Of a DNA stretch of 64,000 bases, positions 56,419 through 64,000 are shown piece by piece. The first letter of the stretch is position 1; each line of letters opens with the position of its first letter. Below the pieces are notes generated by a model. The model saw only the letters and a program-made list of their open reading frames with translations, had not been told where the DNA came from and did not search any database. This DNA is from Solidesulfovibrio carbinolicus (GTDB lineage: Bacteria; Desulfobacterota; Desulfovibrionia; Desulfovibrionales; Desulfovibrionaceae), in NCBI RefSeq assembly GCF_004135975.1, contig NZ_CP026538.1:3472001-3536000 (forward strand), written 5' to 3'. Position numbers and translations under genes: made by a program.

Positions 56419-58356
56419 ATGAGACGCAATATCTATCTGCGGACGATTCCCATCGAGGAAGCGCTGGCGCGGGTTGTGGAGCGGCTGGATCGGGAGACGC
56501 TCGTTGGCGTGGAGCGTGTCGGGGCCGAGCGCTCGGCCGGGCGGGTCACGGCCGAGCCGGTCATTGCCCGCTATTCCTCGCCCACCTACCACAGCGCGGC
56601 CATGGACGGCATTGCCGTGCGCGCGGCCGAGACCTTTGCCGCCCGCGAAGGCTCGCCGGTGCGACTTGCGCCGGAAACGGGCTTTGTCTTCGTCAACACG
56701 GGCCATCCACTGCCGACCGGGTTCGACGCGGTGGTGATGATCGAAAACGTGGTCATGGACGGCGAGGCGGCCTGCATCGAGGCTCCGGTGGCCCCTTTTG
56801 CCCATGTGCGGCGCATTGGCGAGGACATCGTGGCCACGGAGATGATTTTGCCGCGCCATCGCCGCATCACGCCCTACGACGTGGGGGCGCTGTTGTCCTG
56901 CGGCGCGTATGACGTGTCGGTCTACGAGCGCATCCGCATCCGGGTGATCCCCACCGGCGACGAGGTCATGGATTTCACCTCGCGCCCGGCTCCCGGGCCG
57001 GGCCAGGTGGTGGAGAGCAATTCGATGCTCTTGTGCGCCCTGGCCGACGAATGGGGCTTTGTCTGCGAGCGGGTGCCGCCGGTTTCCGACGATCCCGAGG
57101 CTTTGGCCGAGGCGGTGCGGGAGGGCATCGCATCCGACGCCCACATCGTGGTGACGGTGGCCGGCTCCTCGGCCGGGAGCAAGGATTTCGCCCGGGCCAC
57201 CATGGAGCGGTTCGGCGAGGTCCTGGTGCACGGCGTGGCGGCCATGCCGGGCAAGCCGTCGCTATTGGGCGTGGCCGAGGGCGGTAAGCTCTTGGTTGGC
57301 GCGCCGGGCTATCCGGTCAGCGCCGTGGTCTGTTTCGAGCGGCTGCTCTATCCCCTGGCCTGCTGGCTGTCCCGGGTCGAACCGCGCAGCAAGCAGACCG
57401 TGACCGCTTCCCTTGCCCGCAGCGTGCCGTCGCGCATCGGCATGGTGGATTTCGTGCGTCTGGCCGTGGGCAAGGTCGGGGAGCGCCATGTGGCCCTGCC
57501 GCTGTCGCGCGGGGCGGGCAGCATTTCCACCCTGACCAAGGCCCAAGCCGTGACGCAACTCCCGGCCGCGGCCGAAGGGCTGGAAGCCGGGGCCGAAGTC
57601 ACGGCCGAGCTGCTCTGCGATCCGGGGGAGCTTGCCCGCACGCTCGTGTGCGTGGGCAGCCACGACAACACGCTGGATCTCCTGGCCGATCTGCTCATGC
57701 GCCGTACCCCGGCCATCCGGCTGGCGTCGAGCCATGTGGGCAGCATGGGCGGACTGATCGCCCTGCGCAACGACGCGGCCATGGTGGCCGGCACGCACCT
57801 GTTTGATCCCGAGACCAACGACTACAATTTCCCGTTCCTGGCCAAGTACCTGCCCAATCTTCCCGTGACGGTGATCAATCTGGCCGTACGCCAGCAGGGG
57901 CTCATCGTGGCCCCGGGCAATCCGCTGGGCATTGCCGGCGTGGCCGATCTGGCCGACGGCAAGGTGCGGTACTTGAACCGCCAGCGCGGGGCCGGCACGC
58001 GCATTCTCTTCGACTACCATCTGGCCCAGGCCGGCATTGATCCGGCCCGGGTGTCGGGCTATGGCCGCGAGGAGCACACCCACATGGCGGTTGCCGTCAA
58101 CGTGGGCACGGGCGCGGCCGACTGCGGCCTGGGCGTCTATGCGGCGGCCAAGGCCCTGGGGCTGGATTTCGTGCCCCTGGCCCGGGAGCGCTACGATCTG
58201 GTGGTGCCCACGGCCTATCTGGGCGACCCCAAGATCGAGGCGGTGCTGGAGACCGTTCGTGGCGGGGAATTCGCCGCCCGGGTGGAGGCCCTTGGCGGCT
58301 ACGAGACGGCCTGGACCGGCCGGATCATGGCGCCGGGCATGGGCCTACCGGACTGA
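56419..58356 (+). CDS. MoeA-PBP-like fusion protein (molybdopterin and molybdate/ligand-binding domains)
   Basis: 645 residues. Residues 1-400 are MoeA-like, including SSPTYHSAAMDGIAVRAAETF, IPTGDEVMDF, VVESNSMLL, TVAGSSAGSKDFARAT and HGVAAMPGKPS. Residues about 410-640 form a periplasmic-binding-protein-like (PBP) domain with the fold seen in SAM/LysR regulators. It contains SHDNTLDLLADLLMR, SHVGSMGGLIALRNDAAMVAG, HLFDPETNDYNFPF, RQRGAGTRILFDYHL and AVAVNVGTGAADCGLGVYAAA. Such fusions are seen in deltaproteobacteria and clostridia and may couple cofactor insertion to substrate sensing. It begins with a GGAGGTCAGC site. A second, ordinary MoeA lies at 52289; the fusion may serve a special enzyme such as a W enzyme. 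Confidence 0.9.
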   Translation: MRRNIYLRTIPIEEALARVVERLDRETLVGVERVGAERSAGRVTAEPVIARYSSPTYHSAAMDGIAVRAAETFAAREGSPVRLAPETGFVFVNTGHPLPTGFDAVVMIENVVMDGEAACIEAPVAPFAHVRRIGEDIVATEMILPRHRRITPYDVGALLSCGAYDVSVYERIRIRVIPTGDEVMDFTSRPAPGPGQVVESNSMLLCALADEWGFVCERVPPVSDDPEALAEAVREGIASDAHIVVTVAGSSAGSKDFARATMERFGEVLVHGVAAMPGKPSLLGVAEGGKLLVGAPGYPVSAVVCFERLLYPLACWLSRVEPRSKQTVTASLARSVPSRIGMVDFVRLAVGKVGERHVALPLSRGAGSISTLTKAQAVTQLPAAAEGLEAGAEVTAELLCDPGELARTLVCVGSHDNTLDLLADLLMRRTPAIRLASSHVGSMGGLIALRNDAAMVAGTHLFDPETNDYNFPFLAKYLPNLPVTVINLAVRQQGLIVAPGNPLGIAGVADLADGKVRYLNRQRGAGTRILFDYHLAQAGIDPARVSGYGREEHTHMAVAVNVGTGAADCGLGVYAAAKALGLDFVPLARERYDLVVPTAYLGDPKIEAVLETVRGGEFAARVEALGGYETAWTGRIMAPGMGLPD

Positions 58357-58429
58357 TCGCCGCTAGGCGGCGAGGGCCGCGCCCAAGCGCGCCAACCCCT
58401 CGCCTTGATCAACCCCCTTTTTCCCTTTC

Positions 58430-58482
58430 GGGAGGGTCCGGGAGGGGCTGAGCCCCTCCCGGCCGCCGGAGGCATTCTCCCC
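58430..58482 (-). repeat. Type A palindromic repeat, copy 9 (inverted relative to gene)
   Basis: The GGCCGCCGGAGGCATTCTCCC flank is present and the core is CCGGGAGGGGCT/AGCCCCTCCCGG. Two matched changes in each arm keep the stem. It sits between two rightward genes but faces left, the only copy not in the orientation of the gene before it. Confidence 0.8.
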
Positions 58483-58517
58483 TCATCCCTCTTCCACACC
58501 CACAACTTGAGGACAAC

Positions 58518-58790
58518 ATGGACTGGAAACTGTTTGCGACGACGTTTGCCACGATTTTCGTGGCCGAGCTGGGCGACAAGACGCAGCTGGCCTGCGTGCT
58601 GACGGCGGCGGATTCGAGAAACCCCTGGGTGGTTTTTGCCGGATCGAGTCTGGCCTTGATCGCCACCTCGCTTCTGGGCGTGGTCTTTGCGGACTTCATT
58701 TGCAATTTCGTGTCTCCGGCCATCATCAAGAAGGTCGCGGCCGTGGCCTTCGTGGTCATGGGGACGCTTATTTATTTCGACAAATTGTAG
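58518..58790 (+). CDS. GDT1/TMEM165 family transporter, single-repeat form
   Basis: 90 residues, three membrane helices. It contains the family signature E-x-G-D-K-T at residues 17-22 (VAELGDKTQLACVL). Full-length GDT1 proteins carry two such repeats; bacterial half-size members work as dimers. The family exports Mn2+ or Ca2+ in exchange for protons. A GAGGACAAC site precedes the ATG. The stop is 8 bases from the start of the Sec-containing gene, so the two are probably translated from one message. It is separated from the upstream moeA-PBP gene by a palindromic repeat. Confidence 0.87.
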   Translation: MDWKLFATTFATIFVAELGDKTQLACVLTAADSRNPWVVFAGSSLALIATSLLGVVFADFICNFVSPAIIKKVAAVAFVVMGTLIYFDKL

Positions 58791-58798
58791 GAACCGCC

Positions 58799-59032
58799 AT
58801 GAACGACGAACGCGTTTTCGTGGATCTGCGCGACAAGTGCTGAGGGTTGGGGCTGGAGATAGGTTGGTATCTCCGTCTCTCCCGGGCGCGCGAGCTGGAA
58901 TTCCTGGTCGCCCCCAAGGCCCGGCCGGTCCTTGAGGACCAGTTGCTCACGGTGTCGGGCTGGAGCCTTGACGTGGCCGAGGCCGAGGGGTTCCTGCGGG
59001 CCGTCTATCGGCGTCTGGCCCCGGCGAAGTGA
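58799..59032 (+). CDS. Selenocysteine-containing TusA/SirA-like protein
   Basis: A 77-residue product if the TGA at codon 15 (58841-58843) is read as selenocysteine; the frame is open from ATG 58799 (TAGGAACCGCC site) to TGA 59030. Around the Sec it reads VDLRDKC-U-GLGLEIGW, which lines up with the TusA pattern DLRGLxCPxP, placing Sec at the catalytic cysteine, with an extra Cys just before it. The rest (RELEFLVAPKARPVLEDQLL, WSLDVAEAEGFLRAVYRRL) follows the beta-alpha-beta-alpha-beta-beta TusA layout and length. A 7-bp hairpin with loop GGTTGG begins 11 bases after the TGA, the spacing of bacterial SECIS elements. It could be a sulfur or selenium carrier or a redox protein. If UGA is not recoded, the gene would instead be a 14-residue stub with a separate 61-residue frame starting at a TTG. 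Confidence 0.85.
58855..58874 (+). promoter_or_regulatory. Putative bacterial SECIS hairpin
   Basis: The stem GGAGATA (58855-58861) with TATCTCC (58868-58874) is a perfect 7 bp, loop GGTTGG. It starts 11 bases after the in-frame TGA, the same distance as in the E. coli fdhF element, and the loop holds the G-U usual for SelB binding. One further T-G wobble pair extends the stem. Confidence 0.8.
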
Positions 59033-59091
59033 AGGCCGGGGCCGGTTTCGTTAGCCTGGACATTTTCGGGGAAATGGTATTTTGAGGAGGG

Positions 59092-61389
59092 ATGAAGAAC
59101 CCTGCTCGCACGATGCTCGGCAGGCTTTTGAACCGGTCCATGGCCACCTTGCTGGTGGCCGTGGCGCTGTTGGCCGCCTTGCCGGCCACCCTGGCCATCC
59201 TCTGGACCAGCTTTGAGGCCCGGGGCCGGGCCGAAGCCGAGGTCACGGCCAATCTCGTGACCCTGACGCGCAGCCTAGCCGCCGTCCAGGAGGCCATCAA
59301 CCGCCAGGCCCTGGGGATGCTCGAAACCCTGCGCGCCACCCGGGCCGTGGCCCAGCGCGACCTGCCGGCCGCCAACAGGCTCTTCACCACCGTCCTGGCC
59401 GACCGGCCCGAACTGTCCAACGTCTTTTTGACCGACGCCGCCGGCCGGGTCATCGCCTCGGGACTGCCGCCGTTTTTGGGCCAGGACCTGTCCGACCGCA
59501 AATACTTCCGCGACGCGGCCGCTTCCAAGCGGCCAGGAATCGGCGATTTCATCTTCGGGCGCACCACGGGCAAGCCCATCCTCGTCTACGCCATCCCCTT
59601 GCTTGACGGCAATGGTGAGCTTGCCGGCGTTCTGGGGCTGTCCTATTTCCTCGACGGCTACGAACGCTTCGTGGCCGGTCTGGCCATGCCGCCCCATGTC
59701 CGGGTGACCCTGCTCGACCCTTCGGGCCGGCGCATGGTGGCCTACCCGCCAAGCCCAATCTATCCCCTGGGCCAGCCGGCTTTTCCCCCGATCTGGGAGC
59801 ATGTCCGCGACGCGGCTGCCGACGCCGTGACCTTCACGAGCCCCCGCCCCACCGGCCAGGTCGCCCTCTTGAGCTCCCTGCGCCTGCGGCAGTTCCCGGA
59901 CGCGCCGCCCTACCTGACCATCGTCCTGTCCAGCGCCCGCGACGAAGCCTTTGCCGAGGCCGATCTGCTCCTGGGCCGGGGCCTGACCCTGGCCGTGGTC
60001 GCCGCCCTGCTGGCCCTGGCCCTGGCCCGGCTGGCCGGCCGGGCGGCCATCGGGCGCGGCATCGAAAGCCTGGACCGGGCCGCCGCCGCCCTGGCCGGCG
60101 GCGACCTGTCCGCCCGGGCCGCCGTTGACGGCGGGGCGGCCGAGGTCCGGCGTTTGGGCGAGAGCTTCAACGCCATGGCCGACACCATCGAAATCCGCCA
60201 GCATGAGCTGGCCGACGCGGCCAAGGCCTTGGAACAACTGCGCGGGCAACTCAGCAACATCCTGGAATCCATGCCCTCGGCCATCATCGGTCTGGACGCC
60301 GCCGGCCGCGTCACCCATTTAAACGCCCAGGCGGCGACCCTGTTCGGCCTGCCGCGCGAGGCCGTCATCGGTCGGGAGGCGGCGTCCGCCCTGCCGTTTC
60401 TGGCCGGCCATATGGCCGCCCTGGAAGACGCCCTGCGCCAGCGCCGCAGCCTGCTGTTGGAGCGCATGCCCCTGCGCCGGGGTGAAGACGACCGGCTCAT
60501 GAACATGCTGTTTTATCCGCTGGTGGCCAACGGGGCCGAAGGGGTGGTCATTCGCCTGGACGACGTCACCGAGCGAGAGCGGCTGCGCGAACTCATGATC
60601 CAGACCGAGAAAATGATGAGTGTGGGCGGCCTGGCCGCCGGCATGGCCCACGAGATTAACAATCCGCTCGGCAGCATCCTCCAGGCCGCCCAGGTGCTGG
60701 AACTCCAGCTCGACCCGGCCCTGCCGGCCAACCAGGAAGCGGCCCGCAAGCTCGGCCTGAACCTTGATGCCGTGCGCGCCTACCTCGAAGCCCGCAAGGT
60801 GCTCAAATTCTTGGCCGGCATCCGCGAGGCCGGCCTGCGCGCCGCCTCCATCGTGTCCAGCATGTTGGAATTTTCCCGCCAAAGCGACTCGCGCCATGTC
60901 CAGGCCGACCTGCGGGCCATGGCCGACAAGAGCCTGAGCCTGGCCGAAAGCGATTATGACCTCAAAAAACGCTACGATTTCAGACACATCAACATCGAAC
61001 GCGACTATCCTGAGGAGCCGGTTTCGGTGTTCTGCGCGCCCACGGAAATCGAGCAGGTGCTGCTGAACCTGTTTAAAAACGCCGCCCAGGCCCTGGCCGG
61101 GGTGGCCGGCCAAGGCAAGACCCCGACCATTGCCGTGCGGGTGCGGGCGTTGCCCGAGGCCGGGGAAATCGTGGTGGCCGACAACGGCCCGGGCATGGAC
61201 GAGGCCACGCGCGCCCGGGTGTTCGAGCCCTTTTTCACCACCAAGCCGGCCGGCGAGGGCACCGGCCTTGGTCTGTCGGTGTCCTATTTCATCATCGTCA
61301 ACAACCACGGCGGGGGAATCCGCATGGACGCCGAGCCGGGAGCCGGGACGCGCTGCACCATCACCCTGCCCCGCCGGGAGCCGTCGTGA
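59092..61389 (+). CDS. Membrane sensor histidine kinase (dCache-HAMP-PAS-HK)
   Basis: 765 residues. TM1 lies at about 18-38 and TM2 at about 295-316. A periplasmic double-Cache-type domain lies between them, including VFLTDAAGRVIASGLPPFLGQDLSDRKYFRDA and VYAIPLLDGNGELAGVLGL. A HAMP domain is at about 318-370 and PAS at about 385-495 (IIGLDAAGRVTHLNAQA). The HisKA carries phospho-His520 in AGMAHEINNPLGS, and an HATPase with VADNGPGMDE and GTGLGLSVSYFII completes it. It is a full-length kinase that senses an extracellular small molecule. Its stop overlaps the next response-regulator start (GTGA). A TTGAGGAGGG ribosome site is close to the ATG. Confidence 0.93.
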   Translation: MKNPARTMLGRLLNRSMATLLVAVALLAALPATLAILWTSFEARGRAEAEVTANLVTLTRSLAAVQEAINRQALGMLETLRATRAVAQRDLPAANRLFTTVLADRPELSNVFLTDAAGRVIASGLPPFLGQDLSDRKYFRDAAASKRPGIGDFIFGRTTGKPILVYAIPLLDGNGELAGVLGLSYFLDGYERFVAGLAMPPHVRVTLLDPSGRRMVAYPPSPIYPLGQPAFPPIWEHVRDAAADAVTFTSPRPTGQVALLSSLRLRQFPDAPPYLTIVLSSARDEAFAEADLLLGRGLTLAVVAALLALALARLAGRAAIGRGIESLDRAAAALAGGDLSARAAVDGGAAEVRRLGESFNAMADTIEIRQHELADAAKALEQLRGQLSNILESMPSAIIGLDAAGRVTHLNAQAATLFGLPREAVIGREAASALPFLAGHMAALEDALRQRRSLLLERMPLRRGEDDRLMNMLFYPLVANGAEGVVIRLDDVTERERLRELMIQTEKMMSVGGLAAGMAHEINNPLGSILQAAQVLELQLDPALPANQEAARKLGLNLDAVRAYLEARKVLKFLAGIREAGLRAASIVSSMLEFSRQSDSRHVQADLRAMADKSLSLAESDYDLKKRYDFRHINIERDYPEEPVSVFCAPTEIEQVLLNLFKNAAQALAGVAGQGKTPTIAVRVRALPEAGEIVVADNGPGMDEATRARVFEPFFTTKPAGEGTGLGLSVSYFIIVNNHGGGIRMDAEPGAGTRCTITLPRREPS

Positions 61390-61778
61390 ACGCCGCCCCG
61401 GCCGTCCTTGTCCTTGACGACGAGGAACTGTTGCGCGAAAGCCTGGCCCTGTACCTGGAGACCCATGACTTTGCCGTGCTCCAGGCCGGCAGCGCCGAGG
61501 AAGCTCTGGCCTTGCTGCCGGATCATCCCTGCCGGGCGGCCGTGGTGGACATCCGGTTGCCGGGACTGACCGGCCTGGATTTCATCGCCCGGGCCCATGC
61601 CGTCTGGCCGGGGATGCGCTTTGTCGTCTACACCGGCTCGCCGGGCGTGCGGCCGGGGCCGGAACTTGCGGCCGCCGGCCTTGGCCCGGACGACATCATC
61701 GCCAAACCCGCCGCCGGCCTGGAAATCCTGGCCGACGCCTTGCGCCGGGTCCTTGGCGAGAGCGGAGAAGCGCCATGA
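61386..61778 (+). CDS. Single-domain response regulator
   Basis: 130 residues, a stand-alone receiver with the acidic pair at 11-12 (LDDEEL), phospho-Asp55 (VVDIRLPG) and Lys in IAKPAAG. The GTG start overlaps the kinase stop by 4 bases. There is no output domain, so it is a CheY/Spo0F-type relay, likely between the membrane kinase and the downstream REC-HK hybrid. Its stop overlaps the next start (ATGA). Confidence 0.92.
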   Translation: MNAAPAVLVLDDEELLRESLALYLETHDFAVLQAGSAEEALALLPDHPCRAAVVDIRLPGLTGLDFIARAHAVWPGMRFVVYTGSPGVRPGPELAAAGLGPDDIIAKPAAGLEILADALRRVLGESGEAP

Positions 61779-62866
61779 CCGACGCCCCCAAGACCACCAT
61801 CCTGACCATGGACGACGCCGAGATCCTGCGCGAAGCCATGGCCGCCTACCTGGAAAACCATGGCTACCGGGTGCTCCAGGCCGCCGACGGCCGGGAGGGC
61901 CTGGAGATCTTCGAGGCGGCCCGGCCCGATCTGGTGCTCATCGACCTGCGGATGCCGGTTCTTGGCGGCATGGAGGTGCTGGCCCGGCTGCGCGAGGCCG
62001 CCCCGGACACGCCCACCATCGTGGTTTCGGGCACGGGCCTGTTGCAGGACGCCCTGGAGGCCATCCGCCTGGGGGCCTGGGATTTTATCACCAAGCCCAT
62101 GGCCGACATGGCCGTGCTGCTCCACGCCGTGGACAAGGCCCTGGACCGGGCCAGGCTCATCAATGAAAACCGCCGCCACCGGGAGCACCTCGAAAGCGAA
62201 ATCGCCCGGCGCACCCTGGCCCTGGAGCGCTCCCTGGAAGAAAAAAAGGTGCTCCTGGCCGAGATCCACCACCGGGTCAAAAACAACCTGCAAATCATCC
62301 TGGGGCTGGTCGCCATCCAGGCCGAGGAAGCCGACAGCGACGCCGAACGCGAACGTTTTTCCCGCCTGGAAACCCGGGTGCGCTCCATGGCGCTCATTCA
62401 CCAGCAACTCTACAAGCACGGCGATCTGTCCACCATCGACATGGCCGAATACGCCCAGGCCCTGATCGGCTCCCTGGTGGCCATCTTTCGCCACGCCATG
62501 GCCGGGGTGGAAGTCGTGTGCGACTGCCAGCCCTTCCAGCTTGGCCTGGGCAAGGCCGTGCCCTGCGGGCTGCTTTTAAATGAACTGGTCTCTAACGCCT
62601 GCAAACATGCCTTCGCTCCAGGCCAGGGCGGCCGGCTGACCATCCGCATGGCCCTGGAAAACGGCCAGGCCGCCATCGAGGTGGCCGACGACGGCCGGGG
62701 GCCGGGGCCGGATTTCTCCCTGGAAACCGCCCAGACCATGGGCATGACCCTCGTGCGGGAACTCACGCGCCAGCTCGAAGGGATCATCCGCCGCCTGCCC
62801 GGGCCGGGCCTGCATCTGGCCGTGGCCTTCCCGGTCGGCCAGGGAGGGGCCAAACCGGCCTCCTGA
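61775..62866 (+). CDS. Receiver-HisKA_2 kinase hybrid
   Basis: 363 residues. A receiver (1-120) carries phospho-Asp57 (VLIDLRMPV) and Lys107. It is followed by a coiled linker and a HisKA_2/HWE-like kinase with EIHHRVKNNLQIILGLV (phospho-His166), NELVSNACKHAF and VADDGRGPGP. It belongs to the receiver-kinase type often encoded in deltaproteobacterial signal clusters. The start overlaps the upstream receiver gene by 4 bases. The set of three genes looks like a phosphorelay, membrane kinase to receiver to REC-kinase, but no DNA-binding or enzymatic output gene is next to it. Confidence 0.93.
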   Translation: MTDAPKTTILTMDDAEILREAMAAYLENHGYRVLQAADGREGLEIFEAARPDLVLIDLRMPVLGGMEVLARLREAAPDTPTIVVSGTGLLQDALEAIRLGAWDFITKPMADMAVLLHAVDKALDRARLINENRRHREHLESEIARRTLALERSLEEKKVLLAEIHHRVKNNLQIILGLVAIQAEEADSDAERERFSRLETRVRSMALIHQQLYKHGDLSTIDMAEYAQALIGSLVAIFRHAMAGVEVVCDCQPFQLGLGKAVPCGLLLNELVSNACKHAFAPGQGGRLTIRMALENGQAAIEVADDGRGPGPDFSLETAQTMGMTLVRELTRQLEGIIRRLPGPGLHLAVAFPVGQGGAKPAS

Positions 62867-63000
62867 ACAGCGGCCGGCGCCAAAGGCCGAAGCGCCCAGC
62901 CGCAGACGGGGCGGCCCGGCTCCCCACCGTCCCGAACCTTTGCCCCCGGGCCGCCCCCGTGCTAGGCTGTCCGGACAGTCCCACACCCCGGGGAGGCGAC

Positions 63001-63267
63001 ATGACCGTTGAATGGATCAGACACGACGACAGCACCCACTACGTCAACCTCGGCAAGGCCCTGCTCGTCACCGTGGTCCAGGAACGCATCGGCGCGCCCG
63101 GCTGGAAAGTCCACGTGGGCAAGCGTTCCATCAAGGACAAGATCCCGGACCTCGACGCGGCCAAGCGCGTGGCCCTGGCCTTTGCCCACCGCGTGCTCAA
63201 GGACGTCGTGGTGGACCTTGAGGAGATCGCCCCGTCCGCGCCCCAACCGCCCAAGGAGTCCGCATGA
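63001..63267 (+). CDS. Conserved hypothetical protein, 88 residues
   Basis: An 88-residue protein with a GGGGAGGCGAC site before ATG 63001; a frame starting 42 bases upstream adds non-conserved residues. The sequence (TVEWIRHDDSTHYVNLGKAL, VQERIGAPGWKVHVGKRSIKDKIPD) suggests a small alpha/beta fold without membrane segments. I cannot assign a family. It overlaps the HD-domain gene start by 4 bases (ATGA), so it is probably expressed together with it. Confidence 0.75.
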   Translation: MTVEWIRHDDSTHYVNLGKALLVTVVQERIGAPGWKVHVGKRSIKDKIPDLDAAKRVALAFAHRVLKDVVVDLEEIAPSAPQPPKESA

Positions 63268-63821
63268 TCCGCCGCGACGACGCCCTGGCCCTGATCCGGG
63301 CCCAAAACCCCAACCCCGGCCTTTTGGCCCACGGCCGGCAGACCGAGGCCGTCATGCGCGCCCTGGCCGAGCGCCTGGAACACGACCCGGAGTTGTGGGG
63401 CGTAACCGGCCTGATCCATGACCTGGACTACCCGGCCACGGCCGAAACGCCCGAACGCCACGGCTTGGCCCTGCGCGAACTCTTGCCGCCGGACTCCCTG
63501 CCCGAGGAAGCCCTGGCCGCCATCGCCGCCCACAACGACGAACACACCGGCCACGCCCCGGCCACGCCCTTTGACTACGCCCTGCGTTGCGCCGAGTCGG
63601 TCACCGGCATCATCAGCGCCGCCGCCCTGGTGCGGCCCGACAAAATGACCGGCCTGGCCGCCAAGAGCATCAAAAAGAAGATGAAGGACAAGGCCTTTGC
63701 CGCGAACGTCCGGCGGGCCAACATTCTCGAATGCGACAAGGCCGGGCTGCCCCTGGACGAATTTCTGACCCTGGCCATCGCCGCCATCGCCGGCGTGGCC
63801 GCCGAAACCGGTCTGGCCTAG
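63264..63821 (+). CDS. HD-domain hydrolase
   Basis: 185 residues. It has His23 (LAHGRQTEAVMRAL) and the metal-binding HD pair H52-D53 in TGLIHDLDYP, then AAHNDEHTG and a second conserved block. Typical HD phosphohydrolases of this size act on nucleotides or phosphate esters; the substrate is unknown. The stop of the small upstream gene overlaps its start. The next gene, a transporter, starts 22 bases on. Confidence 0.85.
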   Translation: MIRRDDALALIRAQNPNPGLLAHGRQTEAVMRALAERLEHDPELWGVTGLIHDLDYPATAETPERHGLALRELLPPDSLPEEALAAIAAHNDEHTGHAPATPFDYALRCAESVTGIISAAALVRPDKMTGLAAKSIKKKMKDKAFAANVRRANILECDKAGLPLDEFLTLAIAAIAGVAAETGLA

Positions 63822-63843
63822 GCCCCGGCCCCATCTTTCCCCC

Positions 63844-64000
63844 ATGGCACGCACCATCCTTCTTGGCGCGCTGGCGGCGCTGTTTTTCAGCGCGACCTTC
63901 ATCCTCAACCGGGCCATGAGCCTGGAAGGCGGCCATTGGCTGTGGTCGGCCAGCCTGCGCTACGCCTTCATGCTGCCCATCCTCCTGCTGTGGACCCTGG
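63844..64000 (+). CDS. DMT/EmrE-type multidrug transporter, N-terminal fragment
   Basis: The gene runs off the right edge; the first 52 residues are visible. They form a hydrophobic start (ILLGALAALFFSATFILNRA) and a second helix (YAFMLPILLLWTL), in line with the multidrug-resistance efflux transporter family of the drug/metabolite superfamily. Family assignment rests on only two helices, so the exact group is uncertain. It starts 22 bases after the HD-domain gene in the same direction. Confidence 0.65.
   Translation, partial: MARTILLGALAALFFSATFILNRAMSLEGGHWLWSASLRYAFMLPILLLWTL

Noticed and set aside
58847-59032. Separate 61-residue protein starting at TTG after the TGA
   Set aside because: It has no ribosome site, and the residues before the TGA (VDLRDKC) complete a TusA-like first strand in the same frame. 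A Sec-containing gene explains both parts.

Overview
The window is very GC-rich, densely coded, chromosomal-looking DNA. Gene content points to a sulfate-reducing deltaproteobacterium of the Desulfovibrio/Solidesulfovibrio type. The evidence is an Asr-like sulfite reductase tail, a Desulfovibrio-type hybrid-cluster protein with its own ferredoxin under an FNR/HcpR-like palindrome, a tungsten-type aldehyde oxidoreductase, two MoeA paralogues, many two-component proteins and a selenoprotein. This assignment is inference from content; no rRNA, tRNA, insertion sequence, phage or CRISPR array was seen.

Layout. 1-1.9 kb: sulfite reductase tail, NapH-like polyferredoxin, TatA. 2-4.2 kb: a chemoreceptor. 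4.6-7.5 kb: hcp, ferredoxin and cupin. 8.1-11 kb: a DUF1501/DUF1800 pair. 11.2-15.5 kb: a small membrane protein, then a tightly overlapping four-gene leftward operon (AOR-like oxidoreductase, two-domain class II aldolase-like protein, glycosyltransferase, gamma-glutamylcyclotransferase-like protein). 15.6-25.8 kb: an unknown protein, then tamB, tamA and a P-type ATPase, all leftward. 26-28.7 kb: HD-GYP response regulator and a REC-kinase hybrid. 28.8-35.3 kb: phosphofructokinase, DUF2917 protein with a divergent MocR regulator, a STAS/PP2C partner-switch pair and an RlmM-like methyltransferase. 36-40.6 kb: PEP-dependent dihydroxyacetone kinase dhaK-dhaL-dhaM, with DhaM carrying HPr and a full-length enzyme I. 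40.6-49.9 kb: hybrid kinase and an mdtABC-type RND pump. 50.4-52.1 kb: Cys-rich miniprotein, RdgC-like protein and partner. 52.3-58.4 kb: moeA, glucokinase, LysE-type exporter, carbamoylputrescine amidase, moeA-PBP fusion. 58.5-64 kb: GDT1-type transporter, a Sec-containing TusA-like protein, a three-gene phosphorelay, a small protein plus HD hydrolase, and the start of a DMT-type transporter.

The most striking item is at 58799-59032. A 77-codon TusA/SirA-like gene is interrupted by an in-frame TGA at codon 15, at the position of the TusA catalytic cysteine. Eleven nucleotides after the TGA comes a 7-bp hairpin with a GGTTGG loop, the spacing of bacterial SECIS elements. An annotator that does not decode UGA as selenocysteine would miss or truncate this gene.

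A second theme is a family of about 50-bp G/C palindromes placed directly after stop codons, in the same orientation as the gene they follow. There are nine type A copies, one of which breaks the rule, and two related type B copies. Several copies have compensatory base changes in the stem, which argues for selection on an RNA hairpin. Two copies lie inside operons (tamA/tamB and dhaL/dhaM), where they may set expression ratios. The dha operon also has a strong terminator between dhaK and dhaL and a likely operator upstream.
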